Notes: generated by a model from the letters alone, not told the origin. Positions 36,991 to 48,559 are shown, counted from the stretch's first letter. The stretch is 64,000 nucleotides of DNA from Bryum argenteum (GCA_037043015.1 CM073322.1:33563364-33627363); one strand, 5' to 3'. A program made the numbers and translations.

Positions 36991-37952
36991 CTGCAATGGT
37001 GAAAACTGCCCTAAATTCTACAAAGGAAAAAATGTCTAAAACTAGGCTGCTGTCACTGAAATGCATGCCATTAATTCATACTTCATTGTATGGGTCTGAG
37101 ATTTTTACGACATGAACTAGACTTGATTTGGGACCCAACCCAAGTGATTTCGTCCAAAACGGAGTCCGGATGAAGAAGTTATGGCTCTCCAAAGTTTCTG
37201 TCATCCAAAATGTCGTTTTTCGACATTCGGCCCGCTTAAGGGTTAATAATTGAAATTGGCCAATGCCTCGGACACATAGTGCGAATGGTGTCAAGAGTAA
37301 GCTGAAGTTCGTTACCTCCAGGCATTTTTTTTTTTTTTTCAAGCAAGAGACCAAGTTAGCTATGTGCACGATTTGTTTATTTGAACCTTCATCTAATTTT
37401 TCAACTTCATCAAGGTCTGGAACGGACTTAGTTGCTAGTTTCATGACAAACTAGAATTGTGTAAAGATACTCTGGAATCTACAAAATCCAGACGGTGTGA
37501 GTGAGCATCCAAAAATTTGTGAAATTTGGGCATAAATTTCATCAAAAATTATAAGAAGTCACAAAGTTATAAATACCCAATTCACCTTCTAGTTCATGAT
37601 CAAGTTCAGGATCAAATCCATCTTTGTACATCAAATGTGAGTCATTGTATTAACCCCGATGTGTATGTTCTTGCGATGTGAATTGATCTCCATTGAACTC
37701 AATGTCCATCTCAATAAGAGAAATTGTTGCCTAATTGGGGCAAAGATCTGGAAGATTGGCAAGCTAGTTAGTTATGTGTTGCTCTTCTACAAATGGTGTA
37801 GGGCTAAGAGGTTTTGTGATTGTAGTGTGTCTTCTTGCAATCTTCCACTCATGCGGACAAAAATCCCCTCCTACTCTATTTGCATGCATAGAGTTTTGTA
37901 AAGATTGAGTAGGATTTTGATGTCATAAAATTTCATTTTATAATTGACCAAA

Positions 37953-37961
37953 GTTTTCAAC
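37953..37961 (+). repeat. Target-site duplication, left
   Basis: GTTTTCAAC, identical to 48551-48559. Confidence 0.88.
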
Positions 37962-38028
37962 GAGGGGTGCTAAGTCTTAAGCCATAAGCAATGAGCAATG
38001 AGCAATGAGCAATAAACTCTTGAGCAGT
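37962..38028 (+). repeat. MULE left terminal inverted repeat
   Basis: A 67-bp terminus, inverted at 48485-48550 with one 1-bp indel. It contains three direct AATGAGC units, possible transposase-binding repeats. Confidence 0.85.
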
Positions 38029-38339
38029 AATGCATAGTATTGTAACCAACTATGGACCTATGACCGTGTAAAATGATTATATTACAAAATGATGTTGAAG
38101 TGTAAGAGCCAAAATTTCATATAGAAATACATTCAAGACAGTAATTATTTGAGAAGGTAGCCTATAACCGTGGTTTGGTATATGGGTTCAATTTTTGAAT
38201 AAGATTGATCAAAATTAGAATTCACATACATTAGTATCACTGTGTATATACACAATCATATATCTATGAAAATCGTGATAAATATAAACATATACTGAAA
38301 TTAATAAGAAATCAAAGCAAAATGTGCACATATGTAATA

Positions 38340-41300
38340 CTACATAGATATGTTGGAGTCGGAACTACCTTCAACTGAAGAAATAGTGAAGGTATTGTCC
38401 TTCTCAGCCTGTATGTCTATGTAACTATGCACTTTAGGATTATAAGTACGTCGCTTCCAAACTAAAGGAGGTGAGGGGGCTTCTGCTAAAGCCATAGCCA
38501 TATCTTGTGCATAACAAGGTAAAGTAAAAGTATCATGGGGACTGGTTAAGAAGGCCTCCGATGAAGCTCTGAAACACAATGTAGTATAAAGTTAGTTATA
38601 TACAAATGAAAAACAAAGAAAAATAAAATAAAAATGACAGCATATACATAAATGCATAAAATTTACAAGTATACAACTTACGCACAAAAGCGAATGGAAC
38701 GCTGTCGCTTTTGAGGAGGCTCTTCAGGTTTGTCAGATACACGAAGTCCCTGGACTTTCTGCTGTGGTGGAGGAGGGTTGCTTAATGGTGCAAGGAGAGC
38801 CTCAAATATGTTGGCGTCACCTTCAAAGGCTGCAATGTGACGTCTAATATTGTAACAAGCACGTACCGAGGCTCCTGAAAACAAAAACCAAAAACATGTA
38901 TAAAAAGATAAAGAAACTGGTTCACCATAAGTTAATAAAAACTGAAGATAAAATAAAGTATCACCTGTAGATGCAAACCAATCTAAAATAATATCTCCAG
39001 GCTTTAAAAGTACTTCAATCAAGCCTTGCATGAATGATAAGTCTTTCTCCCGAGGACCTCTCCATGGAACTGATCCATTTATAAGCTGAGATTCTTCAAA
39101 TCTGAAGTTGAGAATGCAATCACATTTCTCAAGCCTTGTAACAGTTGCAGAGAAATCAGAACTCTCTCGGAATGAAAACCGTGATACAATCGGTCCTCCA
39201 CGGATGTATAGTTTGATGCACAATCGATTGGTCTACAAAAAAAATGAAAGTTGAATAGAGCATTAGTCCTAAGTAGAAGAAGATTGGAAAAAAAAGTATC
39301 GTGAAAGATATACAATATAATACCTTACTTGTCTTGTCCGTTGGAGAAGTAAGGCGAAGATCTTGGACACCCCACCATTCTTTTTTCAAAACAAAGTTGA
39401 ACTCCGAGGCCCACTCCAACAATATCGCTCAGAAATGGTGGAATGAAAGCGAATGAAATAGAAGTAGGGCAAAGATCATCGTGAAGAAATGCATCGCAAA
39501 TGCAAAAATTGACTCTACACAATTTTTGTCTATGTTGTTCCAAGACGGGATAATTGAGGCGGTGAAGAGATAGAAGGGACCTGTAAGCCTTCGTATATGT
39601 CTCATGCTATGAGTAAGTCAATTCCCCTTATGAGGGCAAATTTGAGCTCACTCGACGTGTGCGGCTGCTCCCAACCTTTATTCAAAACAATAAAGTCATA
39701 TATTTCTACAAAGCGGAGAAAAATACTTGAAAAATAAATGAAGTAGAACAAGCACAAGATAGAAGCTTACCACATCTATAAATCTATGAAGTGCTATCCA
39801 ACGAGGATCTCTCCCTTCATCTCCGTTAGCTCCCTGCAAAGTGAGATCTAACATAGACACATTCTGAATGAAGTTGTATACGGAAGTAGATGAAGTATTC
39901 GTGGAAGCACTTGCACCATGAGGCTGCAAGTGTTTCTTCATCTTTTGCAGATGCAGCTGAGTCGCCTGTGTCAAAGTATGAGCACTGTCTTGCGTGCCAT
40001 CAAAATCGTGAGTAGCAGGACCAGACACCTCAGATGGTGTTGGACGAGGAATAGAAGACAATAGGACATTTGCGGAGGAAGCTCTCTTCCTGGTAGGTTG
40101 TGTCTTTCTCTCCTTTGATGGTCATTGAGCAAGTAGATCCGTATCTTCCTCTTCGGCTTCCTCTTCCGTAAGAGGCATGGGAACTCCACCATTGATGTTT
40201 GTCCTCTCATTAACCTCCTCAAGAGGTGTAAATGTAGGAGGACATTCGAGGTACCAACAACCGGCAGCCAAGTGATTGTCGTTGAACTTCTTCTGTTGAG
40301 CAGGTGTGTAGAAGCAAATGGAGGAGGTCTTATCTAGAAATGATGAGAAGTACGCAGGCATGGAATTCTCGCCAATGGCTTTGTTTCCAATGAGCTCCCT
40401 TTTGATGTATCTGAAGAAATTAAAGAGAATACTGAAGTCAATGTACTTGGAGAAATAGTAACATTATTAACTTTGAAATAGATAGAAAAGATAGTATAGA
40501 ACAATAGAATTAATCTTACCTGTATAAAACTCACTGAACAACGGAAGCTGTGCCTGGATACTTTGTAAACTTGGTTTCTTTCTTGTACACAGGTTCTGCT
40601 ATTGGATTAAAAAAAGGCAAGAATGCCTTATCCCATAGTAGGATCCGGTAGGTCTCAACATATTGAGATGGAGTCTTAATTCCACCAGAGGCTTTCCAGT
40701 CAATCGGTTCCAACTTCTCGCGAATTTTTTCAAATCTCGAAGAAGTTGGTCTTCAAGCTGCAAATATCAAAGTACATGTTTCAGTATAAAAGTAAGACAA
40801 TAAAACTATAAAGAATGAAAGTTGAATATAAAAATTACCTCAGCCCAAAAAGATGCCTTGATTATCCACGTTGCAAGTGGAATCTTGGAATCCGGTGTAG
40901 GAAATTTGTACGCTGCACGCATTGTCGGGGGAGCATTCCACCATGTCAACCAGAGTGCTTTGAATTGTGGTTGGACAGGAGTTGTTGCGATTAAACGCAG
41001 TTTGTCAATAGTCATTTCTGGCTTAGAATACAAACTGTAATGTTCGTTTATCTTCAAAAGTAAGAAAAATATATCAGATTTATATTAGGAAATGAAGTTG
41101 ATAGAAGTTCTTAAAAAAAAACGTGGGAAACAAACCAGTGTGAAGAAAGCTTCTCCATTATTTGGATTAGCTACTGCAAGGTACTTATCAAAGTCCTTGT
41201 TTTGAATGGAATCAACAAGGTTGGTTGCAGCTTTTGTCATCATGTCCCAAACTCCCTGAGGATTTTGTTGATCCTTGGGAGTCTTCTCGTAATATTCACG

Positions 41301-43948
41301 AGAAGCTGCATCCGATGCAGCTGCAATCTCTCTCTGCACAGTACAAGTAACTAGTCATGAAATAAAAACTTGAACTTAAGAATTTGAATAGATCTAATGA
41401 AATAGGAGAAAGGTAGAAACTTATACGACAAAGAAAAGCGATGAAGACTTTCTGAGTCAATGGATACCAAGTCGGGATCGTGACATTCCTGTTTTTCGAT
41501 TTCTCACAGGATTTATATTCCTCTTCTGTAAGAAGATTTTTGAAGTCAGTGAGCTTGAGTCCTCCAAAAGATCGGATCCGTTGAAGTCTTGCTGGAAGGC
41601 TCGTCTTTACATGGTCATTTTCAGTGGACCTGCACAAATAGAATGATAATTGATGAAGTAAAAGATACAAAATAATTGTAAGAAAAAACAATTGCAAAGT
41701 AGAAATAAACTTACCAATTGATGTCATTCATTGCATTCAAAACATCTCCAGCATTCTCCCTTGGATCGATAATAAACGTATCAACAGAATAGTGTCAATC
41801 TTGTTCATCTGCATGGTGCATGTTGATGTGTCTCCGCCAAGCTCTGTGGCGATGATTGCCATCCCACACATACAACATCTTACCGTGGAGATCTTGTAGA
41901 TGCACTTGCCTAGAGAGGAGCTCTTCAAACCTCTCATTTGCCTCGATCCAATATGGATCCCATGCCTCCATTTCCTCCTCCGAAATGGCCTTTGATCTAC
42001 CTCTGTAATCATATGCAGAAACATAGAGAACACGGTCGCCCTCACGATAACCATGCACAAACTCATTCTCCAATTTCTGAATCTCGACCTCACTAACCGG
42101 GCGTACTTTTGGCATGGTAATCATGCGACAGAGAGGTACCGGAATTCGAGCTAAAGTCAAGCTCGAAAGAAGAGCACGGCTGTCCTTCTTTTGTGTTTTT
42201 CGGAGAAGTAACTCTCCCTCAAGTACGTTGTTGATTCCATCAGGAAGTTCTGGTTGAGGGAGGACCTCCGTAGGTACAACAGATTCGGCGGGGGGAATGG
42301 CCTCAAGTGTTGACAATGACCTATGAGTTGAACTCACCTGCAAATATAAACTACAGTCAAGAATTGCTCACATATTGAAGGTCCTACTTGCAAAAAATTA
42401 ATTATATAAATGATATTAACATATCAAAGAAGAAACATACATAGCGCACGACAATTGACCCCGAAACTAACAGAAGTTTTTTAGCACTTATAGGGTGCAG
42501 CAAGAGAAGCTTGCTACCCGAATGTTGAGGGCTGCTTACAAGCGGACCAAGAACTAATTCTGCAAAACAGCATTACTTCGTTACAAAAAGGTTTGAAACC
42601 CTATTACGTCGACAGGCCGCGTGCACGCGGACCGTCTCAATGCCCGTCTCAATAACCAGAATGATCGCAATTTGGACGGTCCGCTTGCACGCGGACCGTC
42701 CCGACGTCGATCTGAAAAACTAAAATTTCGCAATTTTGGCAGTCCGCGTGCACGCGGACCGTCCCGGCATCCGTCTCAAAAACCACAATGTTTGCGATTT
42801 CGACAGTCCGCGTGCACGCGGACCATCCCGACGTCGATCTCACAAACCAAAACGTTCGCATTTTATCATTTGGACGAGCCGCGTGCACGCGGACTGTTCC
42901 TACGTCGGTTTGAAACAACATATTATTCGCATTTCGGCAGTCCGCGTGCACGCGGACAGCAACCACATTCGTTTCAAGCATCAATTCCAGCACCAAAACT
43001 CTAACTTTCTTCACTAACCAACATTTTGCGGTGCAAAACAAACATCACTCAAAACGGAGAATTACACTAAACCCTCCAAATTGTGAGGACTGGAGGAAGC
43101 CGAACCACTATCCGCGCACACGCGGACAGGAAATCAGATTTCTAAATTCCCCATTCTACTAAATCCAAAATTGCTAAACAAACTGTAATCCAGAAATCTC
43201 ACCGCTTGAGGTGTTGGAGAAATGATCTCCAGGTCGTCATTACTTTCTTGGACCGTTTCTTCTACCCCATCATGAGCTCCTCGACCTCCTCGACCTCCTC
43301 GTCGTCGACTACCTCGCGCAGCCCTTCCACGACCACCTCGTCCTCTAAGTCCTTCGCCGCCACTGTCAGCAACTCCTCCACTCCTTGCTTCAATCGCCAT
43401 CTCCAGGTTGTTCTCCATCTACAACGAATGCAAACCAGCAAAAAAAGAGCTCAACACACGTACACCAGCAAAAAAAGAGCCCCAAACAAAACTAACAACT
43501 TCCTTGCACAAAAACCTCAAACCCTAATGCCATGACGGCTACTACCCCTTTCAACCCTAAATGTTATTTACTTTACTAACTCCTGAAATTCTCCACTTTC
43601 CTATCTCTTCAAACTAATTTGGATTCAAGTCACTAATACCTTTGATTCGCTCTCGCCATCGCTCTCACCAAGTGACGGTTGATGATCTAAACTCCGCATT
43701 CCAACAAGTCGATACGGCAGCAATGCAGGCGCAACTGATAGAACTTGGGTTTCTTTGAAAAGCTCCACACCGCAATCTTCAAATGTTAAAGCACGAACAC
43801 TATCTACTACATTCTCATCTATACGACTTCTAACCCTTCTTAGCCGTGATTTCAAAAGCTCTCTTCTACTACTAAAGCGGAATACACTCCGCTTTTTTTT
43901 CCTACTCTCGTCTCTCGCTGCCAATAGAGGTGTTCGAATGTCTAGCAT
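38340..43948 (-). pseudogene. ParB-like + DNA-methyltransferase-like gene in MULE
   Basis: A multi-exon gene. Exons read on the minus strand: 43640-43948 (ATG 43948), 43203-43418 (RGG-rich), 41715-42337, 41427-41629, 41136-41333, 40839-41051, 40520-40757, ~39771-40411, uncertain segments ~39330-39720, 38965-39232, 38682-38874, 38340-38568. Borders up to 40411 and from 39232 are good GT-AG sites. Exon 3 has a ParB/sulfiredoxin-type signature, MLYVWDGNHRHRAW. The C-terminal exons read IILDWFASTG joined to GASVRACYNIRRHIAAFEGD, like the SAM-binding motif I and following region of beta-class N4-cytosine/N6-adenine methyltransferases, where motif I lies C-terminal. A catalytic (D/S)PP(Y/W) motif is not clear; IPPF near 39460 is the only candidate. 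In-frame TGA stops at 41795-41797, 40531-40533 and 40122-40124 and shifts near 40735 and 39605 mark it as decayed. Confidence 0.65.
42615..43127. repeat. Array of seven 18-bp CpG palindromes in an intron
   Basis: The core GTCCGCGTGCACGCGGAC is a perfect palindrome. Copies start at 42615, 42679, 42742, 42806, 42877, 42940 and 43110; copies 3, 4 and 6 are exact and the others differ by 1-2 bases. Starts are 64, 63, 64, 71, 63 and 170 bp apart, and the DNA between copies is itself a diverged repeat (CGTC.CGAC/GC and TTCGCA blocks). The array lies wholly in the second intron (42338-43202) of the methyltransferase-like gene. It is strikingly GC- and CpG-rich against its surroundings. Function unknown; it looks like a set of protein-binding or methylation sites. 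Confidence 0.9.
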
Positions 43949-44457
43949 TTGGACTGGTTGGCGATTAGTTTAAACTTCCAGACATATTCTCTTCGAGCTT
44001 CTCTTCTAATACAAATACTTAAATGGTTTTCATTGCCACAACATTTTCATCAATGCGCACGCCACCTCTACCCTTCTAATTTCAAACAACCATAAACGCC
44101 TTCATTGCATTTACGAAACCATATCTTCCACTCTATATAGTACATACCCTTTTGTCATAAAACCAAATATTTTTATTTGATTCTCTTGTTACATGATTAT
44201 AATTCAAATACTCTGTCCGTGCCGTCAATACAACTACCATGATATGTAACATTAATTCTTGGCGACTCTAAAAACGACTGCAATATAATGTCCACTACGT
44301 TATTTTAAAAAACTCACCTACTTTAAGTACGTTAAGATTTTTCTTAATCTTTTTGAATTCTATGTACTCATGCGAACTCCAAGTGGTAGACAATCTATTA
44401 ATACTCAATCTACCTTCTCTCATCATTCTCTTCTAACCCTTCCATGCTCTTCTCAAA
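43949..44457. promoter_or_regulatory. Shared divergent promoter of the MULE genes
   Basis: The only gap (509 bp) between the two divergent start codons of the element. It is AT-rich, with a TATATAG-like sequence near 44136. It should drive both genes, but no element was proven. Confidence 0.4.
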
Positions 44458-47400
44458 ATGGCTTCCTTCTGTCTTCGTGGTGTAGGACTACCTTTTACAG
44501 TCCCTTTAGGTGTAGATGGAAAGGTTATTGTTCGTGAACACATGCTTAAGGCAAAATTTAATTTGCTTCTTGGATCTTTGTTTGTAGAAAAGATTTTGTT
44601 TAATGAGTCCGGTGTTTCGATAGGGACTTTGCTTGAAAACAAAACTACTGATTCCACTGGAGGGTTTTGGATTGTTTCATCTGGCACGTACTCTGTATTC
44701 GGTAGGGAGTTTGAGTCTCAAATGTTACATTCAACAACTTCCTCTGTCCACTTACCCACTTCGGTTTCTGTGAAGATAGAGCCTTCGGACAATATCATCA
44801 CTTTGCTCAGCGACTCCGATGACGAATCATTTCCTACGGTACATTCTTCTGTACCTACTAACAATCTTTCTTCCTGTAGAATTCCTACAATACAACTCCC
44901 ATCGAAGCCTACTTCTTCTCATCCTTCTTCTTTGTCTAGTGGGCGTCCACCCTTACATCCTGTTCTCTCCTCAAGTGCAATCACTATGATGGAAGCGTTG
45001 GTTCTAACCTCCAAAAGAAGACGATCCAAATCTGAACTTAGTAGTGTAGATTTCAATAACATTCGAGTCGAAGAAGTTAGTTATTTGCCACAACGTTATG
45101 ATGGGAACGTAGTCTTTATCCTACCCTCATTGCCTCAAGGAGTTCCTCAAACATATGGTAAAGGTTTAGATGGGATGGACAAGCAACACGACGGACATGC
45201 ATGGTGCACAACAAGGATAACTCACATTCAGAATGATTACAACATATCCTTTCGTCGATCCTCCTGCGTTGGTGAGCTACAATGCTCTAATGAAGCTTGT
45301 GAGTACATGATGCGGAACTCAGGGCAATGCAATACTACGCAATGGACTGGCCAGACACCAACACGATTTGAAGTTGGACGAAATCCGCCTCCAAAGTCAA
45401 CGTTGCAATGCAAGGTCTGCCATACTCCTCCTGTTTGCCTTCAGACATGCAACGCTGTAATCTTCTATGTAACATCACCTACAATAGAGAGTCGCGCATG
45501 TATCCACTTAGGCGAGCATAAGCACCCTGTGGCTGATGGAATTTGTAGGGAGACAATAGATTTAGTATATCGGTGCGTGGCAAAAGAGGTCTCTAGAACG
45601 CCCAACGCTACGAACTCTGCTATAATGATTGGTACAAGTCGAGCGTTTTTAGAAAACTTTCTTTTCAAAAGCCCCACACCTGGAGAAAAGCGACCATCTT
45701 TAGAAAGTGTTATGGATAAGTATGAAACACTAGCCTCTCCCAATTGCAGAAATTATATTGTAGGTGCAAATAGACTTGTTCGAAGTGATCGTGGGCCTAT
45801 TGATAGCATACAAGCTTTGAAAGTGAATAATCCTTTCATTTTTGTTCACAAGAATAGATTCCTTGGCCAAACAAAAGACAAAGTTTTCATCTTTAAGATG
45901 TCAGTTCAACTTGAAGGTAGTGGTTTTGACCTTGTGAAGCGCATGCAACATGGAGGAGACTTACAAGATTCGTGGGTCATGCTTGATCATGTTAAGCGAC
46001 TAAATGATTGGACGACTATAGGTTGCCATGTCTATGACAACAAATATTGCAAGGTCATGACAATTGCATGTTGTGACATGCAATCAGAAGATGCTAGTGC
46101 TCAAATTCTATTTTGGCAGAATTTAAACTCTGTGATGCATGAGCACGGTGTTTCGAGTATCAACTTCGAAGGCTTCATGGCAGATACTGCTCAAGCTAAT
46201 TGGATTGCAGTGAGGAAGGTTTATGGAGGAGGGGACGGCAATACTCCTATGAAAGACAAGGAGCGAACCTGTCTTTATCATTGGTCTGCCAACTTGGATA
46301 AGTATACGCAGAAGTATATCAAACCATCCATGCAAGCTCATCATAAGCAACTATGTCAAGCCTATAAGAATGCAAAGAGTTTTGAGGAAGCTGAAACTCA
46401 ATTCCACGTCATCAAAAATTGGTGGTTATCATCCGGTGCAGCTACTGAAGATGGTGTGGCACACTTACAAGAGTGGTTTGGATTCTGGCACTTTTGATAC
46501 AAGCAGTGGGGTGGCGAATTTCAAATGGTGAGTTTAGTATATAGATGGTAATGAAATTATAGCTCTTGATTCATACAACTATATTATTTTTTCTTGAATG
46601 AAGTGTACTCATTTGATTTACAAAACACTTTCTTTTTTGCAGGACCTAACTCTGTAAGAGATAGCAAAGGTTCCTACATGCAACCTTGCAGAGACTGTCC
46701 ATAGTACAATGAAGAGGGCATCAGGAAACAAGATGACTTGTCCTTATGAGGCCACCATACACGATATGATTTGTGCTTTCATGCAGATAACAAACTACAG
46801 ATCGTGGGTGAAGGGTGGAAAAGGAGGGACTGGACCAAGCGACACAGCCCTAAAATTGAAGGCAGCAATGCGAAGTGGTGATCCCAATCTTTTGGATGAA
46901 GTAATGAAGACTATTCCAGGTGCCGAAGACTTGCCCCTTACAAACTATGGCTTGGAAGGAGCAGAGATTTTTGGCTCTACAAAGAGGAAATCTGACTTAC
47001 CTCCTGGATCAGAGTTTGACTCTCATCGTCCGGATAAGGTAAATTACTCGGTACCTCATCCTTCTTCACGGGCAACACGAGCACGTATTGAAGAGTCTCT
47101 GAATATACCGTTATATGAGGTGACCCATGTGACGGGTGTCCATGAGAGTGACTGTGATCCTAACCAATGGCACATAGCTCGCACCAATCCAAAATCCCGG
47201 GTGAAATGTCAAGCTATGCAGGTTGCTTCTGGAAAGGCATGTGAGGCACAAATTAACAAGGGCCGCCAAGCAACTTGCGCTCCAACTTATCGTGGCCTGA
47301 AGAAAGCTTACGGAAAAGACACCTTGGAGCTTACGGAGTTTTGGTTCTGTCCTGATGATATTAAGCGATGCGTTATGGGAAAAAAGAATTTTTTTGTAAA

Positions 47401-48003
47401 AGACTGGCCGCCAGTACCTATGGTGTGGCCTATCCAGATTGGTACTAACTTATCCCGGGAGGAACTTCTTGCACTAGAGGATGCTTTGGATTCCAACTAG
47501 AAGCGTGAAAAGCCTTGTCACCAAGGAATCTTTTCAAAACCATTCCTAATCTTCCGATTCCTCTCTCTGGGATTCATATTCCCGAGAATCTTGATAGTCA
47601 TGCGCCAACTAGGTATGGAAAACTTGTTCGTCGAAGTTCTCGGGCTCCCGATCTTCGATCACGAAACAAGTGGGAGAGTTCGGCTCTCATGGATGGATAT
47701 AGCATTGTTGGAGTCACAATTGTCCCTCACCCCGGATATGGAGCGGTTATTTCTCTTGCGGCTCCAACAGATAATGTCTACCGTGTCTCCATCAAGAAAT
47801 TTTCCATATTGTACTTGTCCGACTTCACTAGGATGAGTACAACTTCTCTCGGAAAGAAAGGGAAATGGGTGAATTGCAAGCATTTATATTATCTTCTTAG
47901 GTATTCATCGCAAACTCGACTACACAAAGGATATCTTCATGCATGCACCAACTTGGAGCTATCGGGAGGTCATCCACCTACTACAATCAGCTCAGATAGT
48001 TGA
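44458..48003 (+). pseudogene. MULE transposase with GCM-type zinc finger
   Basis: Exon 1 runs 44458-46527 and exon 2 from 46643, joined at GT-AG. The N-terminal half has a Cys/His cluster of the WRKY-GCM1 kind (SSCVGELQCSNEACEYM ... CKVCHTPPVC ... ACIHLGEHKHPV, about residues 265-365). Next comes a MULE-type DDE core: D in MLDHVKRLNDW, D in FMADTAQANW, and the CxxH of RTCLYHWSANLDKY. After exon 2 (NLAETVHSTMKRASGNK) the C-terminus ends in a SWIM-like LGKKGKWVNCKHLYYLL. In-frame stops: TGA 46495-46497, TAA near 46655 and TAG 47498-47500. One shift lies near 47513, and two mutually cancelling indels near 47803-47820 destroy the PYCTCP cysteines. It cannot make full-length transposase. Upstream neighbour: the methyltransferase-like gene, divergent. 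Confidence 0.82.
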
Positions 48004-48292
48004 TTCTACCAATTGATTTTATTTTCATACATAGTGTTACTTTAATATATGTATCTTTTATAGAATATAAATATTCAATTATCACATGTTTTTGTCAACT
48101 ACAGTATTCTATTTGATTGAGAGACATGTTTTAGGACTCCTATGCTTTATAAATAATAGTCTATACTACTTACTCATGTTTCAAGAAATAAAACATATAT
48201 GTATAGTCGTATCTTAAGGTCCTCTTTTATTGACTTTGAATCTACAATTTCTTTACACGGGTTTTTTTTTCTTGAGGCTCTTTATGTTGAAT

Positions 48293-48324
48293 CTCTATAA
48301 TATGGCACCTCTATAATATGGCAC
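48293..48324 (+). repeat. 16-bp direct repeat, 2 copies
   Basis: CTCTATAATATGGCAC occurs twice in tandem between the transposase gene and the right terminal repeat. Confidence 0.8.
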
Positions 48325-48484
48325 CTAAACCCGTGGCATGACTTGTACATGATGCATTGGTTCACGGATTTAGGCTACTATTCCCACGGTAATAGGCTAA
48401 CAACCACACATGATATTTTGGAAAGTAGCCATAGAACCTATTTCATTTCCGAATATTTCGTAAATTTTGTCTTATACCAAGCTC

Positions 48485-48550
48485 ACCGCTCAAGAGTTTC
48501 TGCTAACCGCTCAATGCTCATTGCTCATGGCTCATGACCTAGCTTCACTC
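48485..48550 (-). repeat. MULE right terminal inverted repeat
   Basis: Inverse partner of 37962-38028. Confidence 0.85.
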
Positions 48551-48559
48551 GTTTTCAAC
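48551..48559 (+). repeat. Target-site duplication, right
   Basis: GTTTTCAAC, identical to 37953-37961. Confidence 0.88.

Larger units (their letters stand above)
35639..37961. other. AT-rich repetitive DNA, no gene seen
   Basis: It contains dispersed-repeat copies (36558-36625 and 36680-36990, inverse of 12.4 and 13.8 kb) and a segment at 37160-37230 related to 7790-7840. No coding region was recognised. Confidence 0.5.
37962..48550. mobile_element. Mutator-like element (MULE), 10.6 kb, two cargo genes
   Basis: The left end starts GAGGGGTGCTAAGTC and the inverse of the right end starts GAGTGAAGCTAGGTC. The inverted repeats continue with ~80% identity (by eye) for ~67 bp (37962-38028 and 48485-48550) and both contain GAGCAATGAGC-type repeats and AAACTCTTGAGC. 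The perfect 9-bp direct repeat GTTTTCAAC flanks both ends (37953-37961, 48551-48559). A 9-bp target duplication is the hallmark of Mutator-family transposons. Inside are a plus-strand MULE-type transposase gene and a minus-strand ParB/methyltransferase-like gene, divergently arranged. Confidence 0.9.

Noticed and set aside
37981-38013. GAGCAAT tandem repeat as a simple microsatellite
   Set aside because: It is part of the MULE terminal inverted repeat, mirrored at 48.5 kb, not an independent satellite.
42621-43041. Repetitive frames across the palindrome array (both strands)
   Set aside because: The open frames arise from the tandem repeat itself; splice sites place the array inside an intron.
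42615-43127. CRISPR array
   Set aside because: Regular palindromic repeats look CRISPR-like, but the linkers are themselves related repeats, the DNA is plant nuclear with introns, and no cas genes exist.
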